A stretch of DNA of 43,071 bases from Sporolactobacillus shoreae (GCF_004684935.1 NZ_SRJD01000025.1:1-43071), one strand, 5' to 3'; positions 1 to 7,701 are shown, counted from the first letter of the stretch. Numbers and translations: made by a program. Notes: a model not told the origin generated them from the sequence alone.

Positions 1-128
1 TTGCCCACGTGTTACTCACCCATCCGCCGCTCACTTCCGGGAGCAAGCTCCCTTCTGTGCGCTCGACTTGCATGTATTAGGCACGCCGCCAGCGTTCGTC
101 CTGAGCCAGGATCAAACTCTCCAAAAAT
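1..128 (-). rRNA. rrs: 16S ribosomal RNA, 5' end (partial)
   Basis: Read on the minus strand, this holds the universal bacterial 16S 5' motif (AGAGTTTGATCCTGGCTCAG at 101-120), followed by the conserved GACGAACGCTGGCGGC and GTGCCTAATACATGCAAGTCGA blocks and the first variable region. The gene runs off the left edge of the window, so only about 128 nt are present. The mature 5' end is placed about 8-9 nt before the universal primer site by analogy with Bacillus and is uncertain by a few bases. The short open frame that covers this stretch on the plus strand is not a gene. Confidence 0.97.
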
Positions 129-231
129 AGTGCATCGGAAACCACAGTTTCCGTTTGTTTCTTCTTCGTTCATTCGATCCTCAGCAAAATTGAATTGACA
201 TAAGGGGTTTACCCTTTACATCACGCTTGGC

Positions 232-256
232 TTTTGTTCAGTTTTCAAGGAACATT
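232..256 (-). promoter_or_regulatory. rRNA leader boxA-like antitermination element
   Basis: On the minus strand this reads TGTTCCTTGAAAACTGAAC, a motif found in Bacillales rRNA leaders and 16S-23S spacers. It resembles the boxA site bound by NusB/NusE for antitermination. It lies about 105 nt before the mature 16S end and downstream of the promoters at 342-432. The assignment rests on motif and position. Confidence 0.7.
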
Positions 257-341
257 CCGTTGTCACTATTAAAAGACAACTTTTACATATTATCAAATAA
301 CATGTAAAAAGTCAACCATTCATTCGTGACAACCTGTATTT

Positions 342-370
342 ATTATACCTATTACTCAGCCATCTGTCAA
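342..370 (-). promoter_or_regulatory. rRNA operon promoter, downstream copy
   Basis: The minus strand carries TTGACA (365-370), a 17-nt spacer and TATAAT (342-347), a perfect sigma-A consensus, as expected for a strong rrn promoter. Transcription would begin near 335, giving a leader of about 200 nt. A weaker GTTGAC-N16-GATAAT pair lies closer to the gene at 289-316 and may be a third start. Confidence 0.85.
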
Positions 371-403
371 CGAAAATTTATACTCGTTGACAGCAACCAG
401 ATC

Positions 404-432
404 AATATAACAATCTTTGCTTTCACTGTCAA
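404..432 (-). promoter_or_regulatory. rRNA operon promoter, upstream copy
   Basis: The minus strand carries TTGACA (427-432), a 17-nt spacer and TATATT (404-409). Together with the consensus promoter 60 nt downstream it forms the tandem promoter arrangement usual for rrn operons in Bacillales. From 433 to 604 I see only AT-rich sequence and no gene. Confidence 0.7.
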
Positions 433-604
433 CCATTTATTCCGAAATAAAATATTTTTTTGTAAAAAGCACACATTGACAGATTTTTTTCAAAACAAAT
501 AAACATACTGACAAGGATTGTCCCCTTAGAATCCATGATATCAAAGTTAATCCCAGATATTCACATCATATTTATCAGTTCTTTTTTAATAATCACTCAG
601 TATT

Positions 605-1504
605 TCATCCTTTTTTCCATTTAAGGCTTAAGGCTTTTTGAGTTTCTGATATCCATGTTCTGGCCGCAAAAGAAAGGTAATGATTTTTTTTCCATACCAT
701 GGATAATCGCCAGGACAGCGATTCATCTTTAAGCGGAATAAGAGTGACGGATTGCACTTTGGCTTTTTTTACAATACTCATAGGAAGCAATGTAATGCCG
801 AAACCTTCGGAAACTAATTTAATCATGAAATCCCATTGAGAACTTTCAAAAACAATTCTGGGCTGAAAACCGGCATGTTCACAGCTTTTTGTAATCATTC
901 CGCGCAAGGCAAATTCTTCAGGAAAAAGAATGAAAGATTCAGCCCTAAGATCTTGAATTCTTGCGCTTTTTTTTGAAGCAAGCAGACTGGATTCATGAAC
1001 AGCAAGGCAAAGAGGATCATTATAGAACACAAATGAATCCATAGTTCTCCTGTCAAACGGGCCGACTGTAACGCCTATTTCAAGTGATCCCTCCGAGACA
1101 CAATCAGCTACCTTTTTCGCACCATATTCTACAATATGTAAATCAATTCCCGGGTAATCGACCCGTAGTTTCCCCAATATAGTGGGGAAAAAATGTACCC
1201 CGATCATGGGCGGTAATCCTACCGTCAGTTTCCCTCTTCTGGCATTTGTCAGATCGGTCAATTCATCAGACAGATGATCAAATGACCGGACAATTTTTCT
1301 TGATTGTTCAAACACAATCCGTCCGGCATCAGTCAGTTCAACTTCTTTTCCCGAGCGGTCGAGCAAAATCATGCCCAATTCGTCCTCAATATCCTTGACC
1401 ATTTTACTGATCGTTGGCTGAGTAACATACAAGTGATGGGCAGCCTTCGTGAAGCTTTTCTGGATAGCTACCTCCAAAAAATAATGCAAATGCTTGACAT
1501 CCGT
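605..1504 (-). CDS. LysR-family regulator, CidR/YwbI-like
   Basis: LysR-type transcription factor of about 299 residues. An N-terminal winged helix-turn-helix (SFTKAAHHLYVTQPTISKM, about residues 16-34) is followed by a substrate-binding domain from about residue 90. It diverges from lrgAB, the arrangement of ywbI and ywbHG in B. subtilis, so it probably activates that pair in response to overflow or weak-acid signals (inference). The start is odd. The family begins M-D-[IV]-[KR]-H-L-x-Y-F, and here the frame reads T-D-V-K-H-L-H-Y-F with ACG at 1504-1502. A GGAGG ribosome site lies 8 nt upstream of that ACG, and no ATG, GTG or TTG occurs in frame until TTG at 1489. Translation from 1489 would leave the ribosome site 23 nt away and trim conserved residues. 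Confidence 0.85.
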   Translation of the reverse strand, partial: TDVKHLHYFLEVAIQKSFTKAAHHLYVTQPTISKMVKDIEDELGMILLDRSGKEVELTDAGRIVFEQSRKIVRSFDHLSDELTDLTNARRGKLTVGLPPMIGVHFFPTILGKLRVDYPGIDLHIVEYGAKKVADCVSEGSLEIGVTVGPFDRRTMDSFVFYNDPLCLAVHESSLLASKKSARIQDLRAESFILFPEEFALRGMITKSCEHAGFQPRIVFESSQWDFMIKLVSEGFGITLLPMSIVKKAKVQSVTLIPLKDESLSWRLSMVWKKNHYLSFAARTWISETQKALSLKWKKG

Positions 1505-1523
1505 TGTGACCGCCTCCCATAGC

Positions 1524-1549
1524 TGATAGGCATATCGAACATTCTATCA
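1524..1549. promoter_or_regulatory. Inverted repeat between lysR and lrgA, likely LysR operator
   Basis: The arms TGATAG (1524-1529) and CTATCA (1544-1549) are perfect inverted repeats separated by 14 nt. They lie just upstream of the regulator's ribosome site and upstream of the lrgA promoter. Interrupted dyads of this size in a divergent intergenic region are typical LysR recognition sites. The role is inferred from position. Confidence 0.5.
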
Positions 1550-1554
1550 ATCTA

Positions 1555-1584
1555 TTGTACCTGTAATTTCATGTTTTGTATAAT
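1555..1584 (+). promoter_or_regulatory. Promoter of lrgAB
   Basis: TTGTAC (1555-1560), an 18-nt spacer and TATAAT (1579-1584) form a good sigma-A promoter pointing into lrgA. Seven nt downstream lies a second dyad, GTGAC-N4-GTCAC (1591-1604), close to the expected transcription start and well placed for a repressor. Confidence 0.6.
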
Positions 1585-1636
1585 TGGAAAGTGACAAACG
1601 TCACATTTAAATATGTCAACCATAAGGAAGTGTCTT

Positions 1637-2020
1637 GTGACTTTGAAAAAAGTTTTTCTAACGATTATCCAGGTTGCCATTCTCTATTTCTTTGCATTGC
1701 TCGGCAATTTAATCGTTAATTGGACTCACCTTCCTGTCTCAGGAAGTATAGTCGGCCTTTTTTTAGTACTCGCTTTACTGCATTTCAATGTTTTAAAGTT
1801 ATCAGCTGTTGAACGCGGCGCAAGTTTTCTCATGTCTGAAATGCTGCTTTTCTTCATACCTTCGGCCGTCGCAATTATTCAGTACAAAGATCAGATTCTC
1901 CGGCACGGTTCACAATTTCTGATCGTCATTATTCTGAGCACGGTCACCGTCATGATTGTGACCGGTGTTGTTGCCCAATTTTATGTTCACAGGTTTGCCG
2001 GAAAAAAAGGAGAGATCTGA
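1637..2020 (+). CDS. lrgA: LrgA/CidA-family holin-like membrane protein
   Basis: Small integral membrane protein of 127 residues with four hydrophobic segments and the family core GNLIVNWTHLPVSGSIVG near the N-terminus. Members of the LrgA/CidA (YwbH) family form holin-like oligomers that influence murein hydrolase export, cell lysis and, in some bacteria, pyruvate or overflow metabolite transport. The frame is open from ATG 1613, but GTG at 1637 is preferred. It has AAGGAAG six nt upstream and gives the usual family length, whereas the ATG has no ribosome site. The stop lies 3 nt before lrgB, so the two are co-transcribed. Whether this copy is functionally Lrg (anti-holin) or Cid (holin) cannot be told from sequence. 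Confidence 0.88.
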   Translation: MTLKKVFLTIIQVAILYFFALLGNLIVNWTHLPVSGSIVGLFLVLALLHFNVLKLSAVERGASFLMSEMLLFFIPSAVAIIQYKDQILRHGSQFLIVIILSTVTVMIVTGVVAQFYVHRFAGKKGEI

Positions 2021-2023
2021 TCC

Positions 2024-2704
2024 ATGCTTATCGCTTTGGGCTGTATTGTTCTGACTGCCACTGTGTATTATCTTTCAAAAAAAATATACAGGAGATTCAG
2101 GTTCGCTTTTCTTACTCCACTTCTGGTAGCGCCCTGTATCCTATCGTCGTTACTCGTTGGGTTTCATATCAATTACTCCGATTATGACAGCGGAGGCCGC
2201 TGGCTAAGCAATATGCTTCAACCGGCCGTTGTTGGATTCGCAGTTCCATTATATAAATTCAGAAAGGTAATGAAAAAGTATTTAAAAGTTATTGCCATCA
2301 GCATGACAACCGGTGTGACTGTCGCCCTGATCAGTTCGGGTGTTTTCAGTCATCTCGTGCATTTGAATGACAGTTACCTTCTGAGCCTCCTGCCAAGATC
2401 GATCACCACTCCTATTGCCATGGCCGTGTCCGTCGACATCGGAGGAATGCCGACAATGACTGCGATATTTGTCATTGTAACAGGTATTTCCGGATTGATC
2501 ATCGGCCCTATGGTCATCAGATATCTGCATATCAAGGAAAAGCTGGCCAAAGGGCTTCTTCTTGGGATGGGTGCCCATGGAGCAGGCACATCCAAGGCTC
2601 TTGAGTTTGGAAGCGAGGAAGGTGCCGCCGCCAGTCTTGCTATGGTGCTTGCAGCCATATTTACCCTTGTTTTTGCACCATTACTTACGCCGCTTATCCT
2701 TTAG
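2024..2704 (+). CDS. lrgB: LrgB/CidB-family membrane protein
   Basis: Partner of the preceding gene, 226 residues, with six or more membrane segments. The C-terminal half carries family-typical glycine-rich stretches (SVDIGGMPTMTA, and GLLLGMGAHGAGTSKALE near residues 178-195). The ribosome site GGAGAG overlaps the end of lrgA, so translation is coupled. LrgB/CidB proteins act with LrgA/CidA at the membrane; chloroplast and bacterial relatives transport glycolate or pyruvate, and that transport role is possible here. The pair ends with a clear terminator. Confidence 0.9.
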   Translation: MLIALGCIVLTATVYYLSKKIYRRFRFAFLTPLLVAPCILSSLLVGFHINYSDYDSGGRWLSNMLQPAVVGFAVPLYKFRKVMKKYLKVIAISMTTGVTVALISSGVFSHLVHLNDSYLLSLLPRSITTPIAMAVSVDIGGMPTMTAIFVIVTGISGLIIGPMVIRYLHIKEKLAKGLLLGMGAHGAGTSKALEFGSEEGAAASLAMVLAAIFTLVFAPLLTPLIL

Positions 2705-2710
2705 CAAAAA

Positions 2711-2737
2711 GATCCGGTTTAGCGCCGGATCTTTTTT
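2711..2737 (+). terminator. Terminator of lrgAB
   Basis: GATCCGG and CCGGATC form a perfect 7-bp stem with a 7-nt loop, followed by six T residues, 6 nt after the lrgB stop codon. Confidence 0.9.
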
Positions 2738-2778
2738 AGCTAAATATCTTTTCACACACTTCAATTTAAGAATTCAAA

Positions 2779-2826
2779 AAAGAAGGCAGGCCCCTCGATA
2801 AGTTTATCGCAAGGCTTGCCTTCTTT
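2779..2826 (-). terminator. Terminator of ptsH
   Basis: A long imperfect hairpin has outer arms AAGAAGGCA and TGCCTTCTT. On the minus strand it is followed by a T-run, 22 nt after the ptsH stop. The plus-strand side is also T-rich, so it may stop readthrough from both directions. Confidence 0.8.
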
Positions 2827-2848
2827 TCTTGTTTAATTGTATCTTTAA

Positions 2849-3118
2849 TTATTTTTCTTTGCCGATACCCTGTGCGTTGATTACCTTATCGATGGCTGCA
2901 GATGCATCATCAGCATCAGAACCGTCAGCAATAATTTTAAATTCAGCACCCTGCATGATTCCCAGAGCCATAACGCCCATGATGCTCTTCAGGTTTGCCT
3001 TTTTGCCGTTGTATTCGATATTGATATTCGATTCGAATTTGCTGGCTTCACTAACCAGTACCGTTGCCGGACGCGCGTGAATACCAGTTTCATCAGTGAC
3101 GACATAAGTTTTTTCCAT
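2849..3118 (-). CDS. ptsH: Phosphocarrier protein HPr
   Basis: HPr, 89 residues, cytoplasmic phosphocarrier of the phosphotransferase system. The catalytic histidine lies in GIHARPAT (His14 by this start), and the regulatory serine in KSIMGVM is the site phosphorylated by HPr kinase for CcpA-mediated carbon control. The histidine rules out Crh. The frame is open further upstream, but ATG at 3118 follows a GGAGCGAG ribosome site and matches the family start. No ptsI lies next to it; the gene stands alone, with its own promoter at 3240-3268 and its own terminator. The neighbour is a non-PTS glucose permease. Confidence 0.93.
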   Translation of the reverse strand: MEKTYVVTDETGIHARPATVLVSEASKFESNINIEYNGKKANLKSIMGVMALGIMQGAEFKIIADGSDADDASAAIDKVINAQGIGKEK

Positions 3119-3239
3119 TTGTTTACTCGCTCCATTCATTTTCTTAATAGTAAAATTGAACAAAATGCTACCAAAAAAAGATCAGTCGAATAACCGTTTA
3201 CATCTTTTTTGTGACAACATTCCGCAAAACCTTAGTTTT

Positions 3240-3268
3240 ATTTTATCATTCCTTCTCCCGCCTGTCAT
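3240..3268 (-). promoter_or_regulatory. Promoter of ptsH
   Basis: The minus strand reads ATGACA (3263-3268), a 17-nt spacer and TAAAAT (3240-3245), close to sigma-A consensus. It would give a leader of about 115 nt in which I recognise no regulatory RNA. Confidence 0.55.
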
Positions 3269-3316
3269 GAGAAAAGATGAAAAAAATAAGAACGCTATCA
3301 AAAAATTATCAGTGGA

Positions 3317-4192
3317 TCAGCGCTTGGTCAATCCTAGCAGTAGTCCACCGATTGCGATCAATGTGCAGCCCGCTAAAATGAATATCATTTGTTTCTTCGT
3401 TTTTCTCTCACCCAGCAGGAATATACCACCTAACGTTGACAATACAGTTCCGATCTGTGACATCGAAAAACTCGTTGCAATACCCTCAATTTTTGTTGCG
3501 ACCAGAAGAGCAATATTCCCGCCTCCCCACATCAGTCCGGATGTGACATTCAGCAAAGTACGCCTATCAGCTAATTCTCTGATTTTACCGCCGGAAAGAA
3601 TTAAAGACCCAAATATCATTCCGAATGATTGGGGCAAAATAGCCGACCAACCGTTTATATCAAATATGCGGAGAATGACAAGGTAAGAAATAAAGCCCAG
3701 AGTGGATAAAACCAGTAAGCCAATACCTTTCAAGATGCTGCTCGAGCCACCTGCTTCAGCATTTCTCTTTTGCTCATGTGAAGTCAACAGCACGCCACAC
3801 ACAATAAGAGTCAAAGCACCAAAACCGACGAAAAGCCGGAAGGCTGTATTCCATTCATTAAAAATCAGAACTCCGCAAAGAGAAGCCCCTGCAAGTTGCA
3901 TACCGGTTGAAATCGGCATCGTTTTCGAAATACCGATTACTTTCATGGCTCCGAACTGATAGAATTGTCCGACGGCCCAAAAAAGACCTGAGATAAAACC
4001 TACAACGATAACTGTAATGCCAAAATTAGGCGGTACAATAAAAGAAAGCACAATTGAAAAAGCAAGTGCTCCGATCGTCATACCGAAGACCTGATGATGA
4101 GGCGTTCCTCCCATTTTTGTGCTAACCAGAGGGAGTGTACCCCATAGCAGAGCCGGAATCAGTGCGATCAGGATACCGGTCAAAACATTCAC
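3317..4192 (-). CDS. GlcU/RhaT-type glucose/ribose uptake permease
   Basis: Multi-pass permease of about 291 residues, roughly ten membrane helices, drug/metabolite transporter superfamily, glucose/ribose porter family. Family-typical stretches are LLWGTLPLVSTKMGG near the start, GLFWAVGQFYQFGAMKVIGI, and SKTMPISTGMQLAGASLCG around residues 90-110; these match GlcU of B. subtilis closely. It likely imports glucose with protons, independent of the PTS. The frame is open to 4264, but the family start aligns with GTG at 4192 (VNVLTGILIALIPALLWG). A TTG at 4183 with GGAAGG 10 nt before it is an alternative. Substrate is inferred from family. Confidence 0.82.
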   Translation of the reverse strand: MNVLTGILIALIPALLWGTLPLVSTKMGGTPHHQVFGMTIGALAFSIVLSFIVPPNFGITVIVVGFISGLFWAVGQFYQFGAMKVIGISKTMPISTGMQLAGASLCGVLIFNEWNTAFRLFVGFGALTLIVCGVLLTSHEQKRNAEAGGSSSILKGIGLLVLSTLGFISYLVILRIFDINGWSAILPQSFGMIFGSLILSGGKIRELADRRTLLNVTSGLMWGGGNIALLVATKIEGIATSFSMSQIGTVLSTLGGIFLLGERKTKKQMIFILAGCTLIAIGGLLLGLTKR

Positions 4193-4365
4193 ACCTTCCA
4201 AGACCTCAACACGTTCAGCTTGTTGATAACTTGCCACAATTTCTGAAAAATATGTACGGTTCACATGCTCAGAAAATCAATGCCTTCACTCGAATCGGAT
4301 AACAGAATGAGGGGGGACAGGACTCGCAAAACCGACTTGTATCAGTATTTTTTTCACATTGATTT

Positions 4366-4387
4366 AATATAACACAAAAGTTATATT
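4366..4387. promoter_or_regulatory. Palindrome overlapping a possible glcU -10 box
   Basis: AATATAAC (4366-4373) and GTTATATT (4380-4387) are perfect 8-bp inverted repeats with a 6-nt spacer, about 175 nt upstream of the permease start. On the minus strand the left arm contains TATATT, usable as a -10 box, with a poor TTTTGT 17 nt upstream. It looks like an operator over a weak promoter. Confidence 0.4.
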
Positions 4388-4388
4388 T

Positions 4389-4428
4389 ACAAAACAAAAA
4401 ACCGCTTCTCTTTAAGAAAGCAGTTAAT
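4389..4428 (-). terminator. Terminator of the small gene at 4522-4812
   Basis: On the minus strand AACTGCTTTCT pairs with AGAAGCGGTT (one G-U pair and one bulge) and is followed by TTTTTTGTTTTG. It lies about 95 nt after the stop of the upstream small gene. Its T-run adjoins the palindrome at 4366-4387. Confidence 0.6.
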
Positions 4429-4521
4429 GATCAGAGCCTATTTCTCCTCTTGACTCGCACAAGAGCATAACCTACTCTTCAAATTACTTGAAAATGATTA
4501 TCTAAAGATGTGTTCCGCTTT

Positions 4522-4812
4522 TTAATGCTTTGAATCTCCGTTATTTTGCCCGGAACGCCTGAAAAAAAGATCGTTTAATAAATATTTACTTTGCTGAATC
4601 GGCAATTCATAAAGCTCTTCCCATTTTTTTGCCACTTCTTCTGGCCCGCTGTCCATTAATCTTTTTTTGTCTTCAGGGTTCAGATTGTTGAATACTTCGC
4701 TTAATTCATTCATATTTTTATCAGAAAGTTTGCTCTCTTTTTTGCGTAATATTTTCTCCACTATTGATTTTAAATCATTTACTTTACTCAATATATCCAC
4801 CCTCTCTGGCAT
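4522..4812 (-). CDS. Small hydrophilic protein of unknown function
   Basis: I do not recognise this 96-residue protein. It is highly charged and predicted mostly helical, with a lysine/glutamate-rich first half (KSIVEKILRKKESKLSDKNM) and no membrane segment or signal peptide. ATG at 4812 has no ribosome site. TTG at 4791 (residue 8) sits 5 nt after a purine-rich AGAGAGGGTGG and may be the real start, giving 89 residues. It has its own terminator downstream and is flanked by about 290 nt without genes on the spo0A side. Codon use resembles its neighbours, and it is not obviously a phage gene. Confidence 0.55.
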   Translation of the reverse strand: MPERVDILSKVNDLKSIVEKILRKKESKLSDKNMNELSEVFNNLNPEDKKRLMDSGPEEVAKKWEELYELPIQQSKYLLNDLFFRRSGQNNGDSKH

Positions 4813-5035
4813 GTATTTTTGATCTTACTTACTAAATTTATATTACAACAAAAAAAATTAATGGTAATTAATATTGTCCTAAACCGTCAGATAAATTTTG
4901 GTTCAATTAAAGGTCAGGGCATAATGGGATTTCTCACTCTTTTTTAGGGTAGAGATTCATTTAAGACAAATCCTGGGTCTCAGCTATATTTTTATCTGCC
5001 TTGACTTATCAGTACCAATCAAGAAGAAAATAATT

Positions 5036-5069
5036 AAATTGCCACCTGCTTTAAGACAGGTGGCAATTT
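5036..5069 (-). terminator. Terminator of spo0A
   Basis: A perfect 13-bp stem (AAATTGCCACCTG / CAGGTGGCAATTT) with an 8-nt loop lies 38 nt after the spo0A stop codon. The T-tail on the minus strand is weak (AATTTAATTA) but the stem is very stable. No gene or other feature is seen between 4813 and 5035. Confidence 0.75.
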
Positions 5070-5106
5070 ATATAATCAATTCTTGAAGCCCTCTTGAGTA
5101 ACCGGA

Positions 5107-5913
5107 TTAATGAATCAGGGTTTCCTCCTGTCTGTTCTCAATTCGAAGCTTGTCGGCGACCATGGCGATGAATTCACTGTTCGTGGGCTTCGCCTTAGAC
5201 ATCGAGACCGTATAACCAAACAAAGATGCAATGGACTCAACATTGCCGCGACTCCATGCCACTTCGATTGCATGGCGGATCGCACGTTCCACCCGGCTTG
5301 GTGTGGTTTTGAATTTCTTTGCAATATCGGGATAGAGCACTTTGGTGATGGATCCAAGCAGTTCTATATTGTGATAAACCATGGAAATAGCTTCCCTTAA
5401 ATACATATATCCCTTAATATGTGCCGGGACGCCAATTTCATGGATAATTTCAGTAATACTCGCGTTTAGATCGTGGTTACTCTGCTGTACCGATGTGGTT
5501 ATTCTGCTGCTACTCGAAACAACAGCGTCAGTTTCTCTTTCACCAGCCACTAGGCGGATCTGGTTCGCCAGATTTTCCATATCAAAAGGCTTGAGAATAA
5601 AATATGAAGCGCCGAGTTCAACCGCTTTTTTCGTTACATCTTCTTGTCCGAAAGCGGTAAGCATGATTATCTTAGGTTTCGCGAGATCCTCGCTCCTGCG
5701 AATTTGCCTTAAAACCCCAAGGCCGTCAAGATGCGGCATGATAATATCCAGCAAGAGTACATCCGGTTTTACTTTTTTTAATGTCTCCAGACATTCCTGT
5801 CCATTCCTTGCCGTGGCCACAACTTCAATGTCTTCCTGAGTCTTCAGAAACTCCGAAATCAGCATAATCAATTCCTGATTGTCATCCGTCAAGCACACTT
5901 TTATTGTTTGCAA
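5107..5913 (-). CDS. spo0A: Sporulation master regulator Spo0A
   Basis: Response regulator of 268 residues, end point of the sporulation phosphorelay and DNA-binding controller of entry into sporulation. The receiver domain (about 1-125) has the acidic pocket Asp10-Asp11, the phosphoacceptor Asp56 ([10 protein letters not shown]), Thr in MLTAFG and Lys in FILKPFD. The C-terminal Spo0A-specific effector domain (about 150-265) includes [19 protein letters not shown] and the recognition region [16 protein letters not shown]. Translation starts at TTG 5913 with AGGGGGA eight nt upstream. Order recN-spoIVB-spo0A is conserved in spore formers. A 0A-box-like site (5953-5959) lies 40 nt upstream of the start, which suggests autoregulation. 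Confidence 0.97.
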   Translation of the reverse strand: MQTIKVCLTDDNQELIMLISEFLKTQEDIEVVATARNGQECLETLKKVKPDVLLLDIIMPHLDGLGVLRQIRRSEDLAKPKIIMLTAFGQEDVTKKAVELGASYFILKPFDMENLANQIRLVAGERETDAVVSSSSRITTSVQQSNHDLNASITEIIHEIGVPAHIKGYMYLREAISMVYHNIELLGSITKVLYPDIAKKFKTTPSRVERAIRHAIEVAWSRGNVESIASLFGYTVSMSKAKPTNSEFIAMVADKLRIENRQEETLIH

Positions 5914-5952
5914 AAGAAAATCCCCCTCATGAAAAGTTCTACAGTTTAGCTT

Positions 5953-5959
5953 TTCGACA
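5953..5959 (-). promoter_or_regulatory. Candidate 0A box upstream of spo0A
   Basis: The minus strand reads TGTCGAA, the exact Spo0A-P binding consensus. One-mismatch versions occur at 6037-6043 (AGTCGAA on the minus strand) and 6080-6086 (TGTCGGA on the plus strand). The cluster suggests Spo0A autoregulation as in B. subtilis. I could not place a sigma-H promoter with confidence. Confidence 0.5.
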
Positions 5960-6223
5960 ATGAGGAGGGCATTCCTTTTTCAGTTGAAGTAAATCGATAT
6001 ACTTTTTTCTCACTTTTTTCCCTTAATTCGCCAATATTCGACTAATTTTGACATTTTACGTTCTTTTACAACAGGCTATTGTCGGACAATATTTTATTTT
6101 TTAGGCTTTGTTAATCTTGTCTGTTGTTTTTCGCTCCAGTCATTCGCTGATCCCGCAAGAATTTCGCGCCCCCCGTTCCAATCCATAGAGAAGCATTATC
6201 ATTCAACTTTAACATAACCGCTT

Positions 6224-6258
6224 CTTGGCGAAGCAATGCCTTTGGCGCAGGCTAAGCC
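6224..6258 (-). repeat. Dispersed 35-nt palindromic repeat, copy A
   Basis: On the minus strand this reads GGCTTAGCCTGCGCCAAAGG..., and 30 of its 35 bases match copy B at 17751-17785 on the opposite strand. It contains small nested palindromes (GCTTC-N5-GAAGC, GCCT-N7-AGGC, GGCT-A-AGCC). It sits in the non-coding stretch between spoIVB and spo0A, in which I otherwise see no gene from 5960 to 6363. Confidence 0.55.
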
Positions 6259-6363
6259 GTAGTGCACTTATACTATATTCCTTTAAATTTTTCTACTTCC
6301 TATTGCGTAAAGAAACCTAACCAATCTGGTGTAGACTGCCCCATTGTTTGGGGGTATAGAGAA

Positions 6364-7650
6364 CTAACTCGCCGCTTGCTGCATTCTCTGGTTCTTCGAT
6401 GAATCCATACCGGCTTCCTGTAGCATCCATTCGATGTGAACGCCATAGCCGCATGTTGGATCGTTGACAAAAACATGAGTGACTGCCCCAACCAATTTCC
6501 CGTTCTGAATTATCGGGCTTCCACTCATCCCCTGAATGATGCCGCCTGTTGATTGAAGCAGACGTTTATCAGTGACTTTGATGACTAATCCCTTTGTGGC
6601 AGGATATTTTTGAGGAACCGAGTTTAAAATGAGGATGTCAAAGGCTTGGACACGAGTTCCATTCAATACAGTCAGAATTTGAGCAGGGCCTTCTCTTACT
6701 TCATCTGCAGAAGCGGCTGGCAATCCTTTATCCCAGGCGCTGCTTCTGAGCATCCCTCGCCCTTTTAGATGACCATATATGCCGAAAGGTGTATTTTTTT
6801 CAACGCTTCCGATATTTGCCGCATTTTCGGAAAAAAAAGCAATTTTTTCGCCCGGTTTCCCCTCAGCCCCCTTATCAATTGCCTGAACGGTTGAATTGAC
6901 AATATGGCCTGTCTTAATGATGATCGGCTGCCCTGTATCCTTGTCAGATATAACATGCCCAAGAGCGCCATATGAAGAAGTTTCGGGATCATAAAAAGTC
7001 ATTGTTCCAATCCCTGATGCAGAATCCCGTATATAAAGCCCTAATTCATACAGGCTTCCTTCACTGTCCTTCACAGGTATCAATTTTTTCTGAAGCGATG
7101 CTGTTCTTCGAAGTACGTCCACGGTGAGTGTTTGACTTTTAGCCACATGTGTAACCAGACTCCGGACATCCGCTATTGTCGTAATGGGTTTACCATTTAT
7201 TTTTGTAATGACATCGCCAATTTTAATGCCCGCGTTCTCACCTGGCGACAATTTTCCATCAGGTCCGGAAACAAGATGGTAGCCGACAACTAGTACACCT
7301 CGGGTACTGATCCTGACACCAATTGATTGCCCGCCTGGAATCAGATGTATTTCTCCTCCTGTATGTGCCTCCGAAAAAGTTTCTGGTTTCTTCATGAAAA
7401 ACACCGTTTGCGTTTTTACATATTTTTGCCGCTCATGAACAGCGAAAGTTTTTATTTTTTTAACTTCCATCGCAATTGGTGAACCGGCTGCCAGTCCTGA
7501 ACGAAAACTTTGCCCTTCAACTTTTGCAGTATCAGCTGCTTTTAACACATAGCCTGTGATTTGTCCGGTCTTCATGCAGAAAAAAGCAATGAGGAATCCA
7601 AGAAGAATCAGGCCAGCTAAAACCCCTAACTTTTTCTTTCTCTTTCCCAT
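6364..7650 (-). CDS. spoIVB: SpoIVB serine peptidase
   Basis: Serine protease of 428 residues made in the forespore and secreted into the space between forespore and mother cell. There it cleaves SpoIVFA and so triggers pro-sigma-K processing. One N-terminal membrane/signal segment spans about residues 8-25, a PDZ domain about 108-190 (AGIKIGDVITKING), and an S55-family protease domain follows. The catalytic His is His232 (GALGHVISD) and the catalytic Ser is Ser376 in GMSGSPI. Length equals the B. subtilis enzyme. ATG follows GGAGAGTGAG. It lies between recN and spo0A as in other spore formers and has a forespore-type promoter candidate upstream. Confidence 0.96.
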   Translation of the reverse strand: MGKRKKKLGVLAGLILLGFLIAFFCMKTGQITGYVLKAADTAKVEGQSFRSGLAAGSPIAMEVKKIKTFAVHERQKYVKTQTVFFMKKPETFSEAHTGGEIHLIPGGQSIGVRISTRGVLVVGYHLVSGPDGKLSPGENAGIKIGDVITKINGKPITTIADVRSLVTHVAKSQTLTVDVLRRTASLQKKLIPVKDSEGSLYELGLYIRDSASGIGTMTFYDPETSSYGALGHVISDKDTGQPIIIKTGHIVNSTVQAIDKGAEGKPGEKIAFFSENAANIGSVEKNTPFGIYGHLKGRGMLRSSAWDKGLPAASADEVREGPAQILTVLNGTRVQAFDILILNSVPQKYPATKGLVIKVTDKRLLQSTGGIIQGMSGSPIIQNGKLVGAVTHVFVNDPTCGYGVHIEWMLQEAGMDSSKNQRMQQAAS

Positions 7651-7701
7651 GACTCACTCTCCTCGCTCCTGTCCCGCATCCTTATCTTGCGGTGCATTTA
7701 T

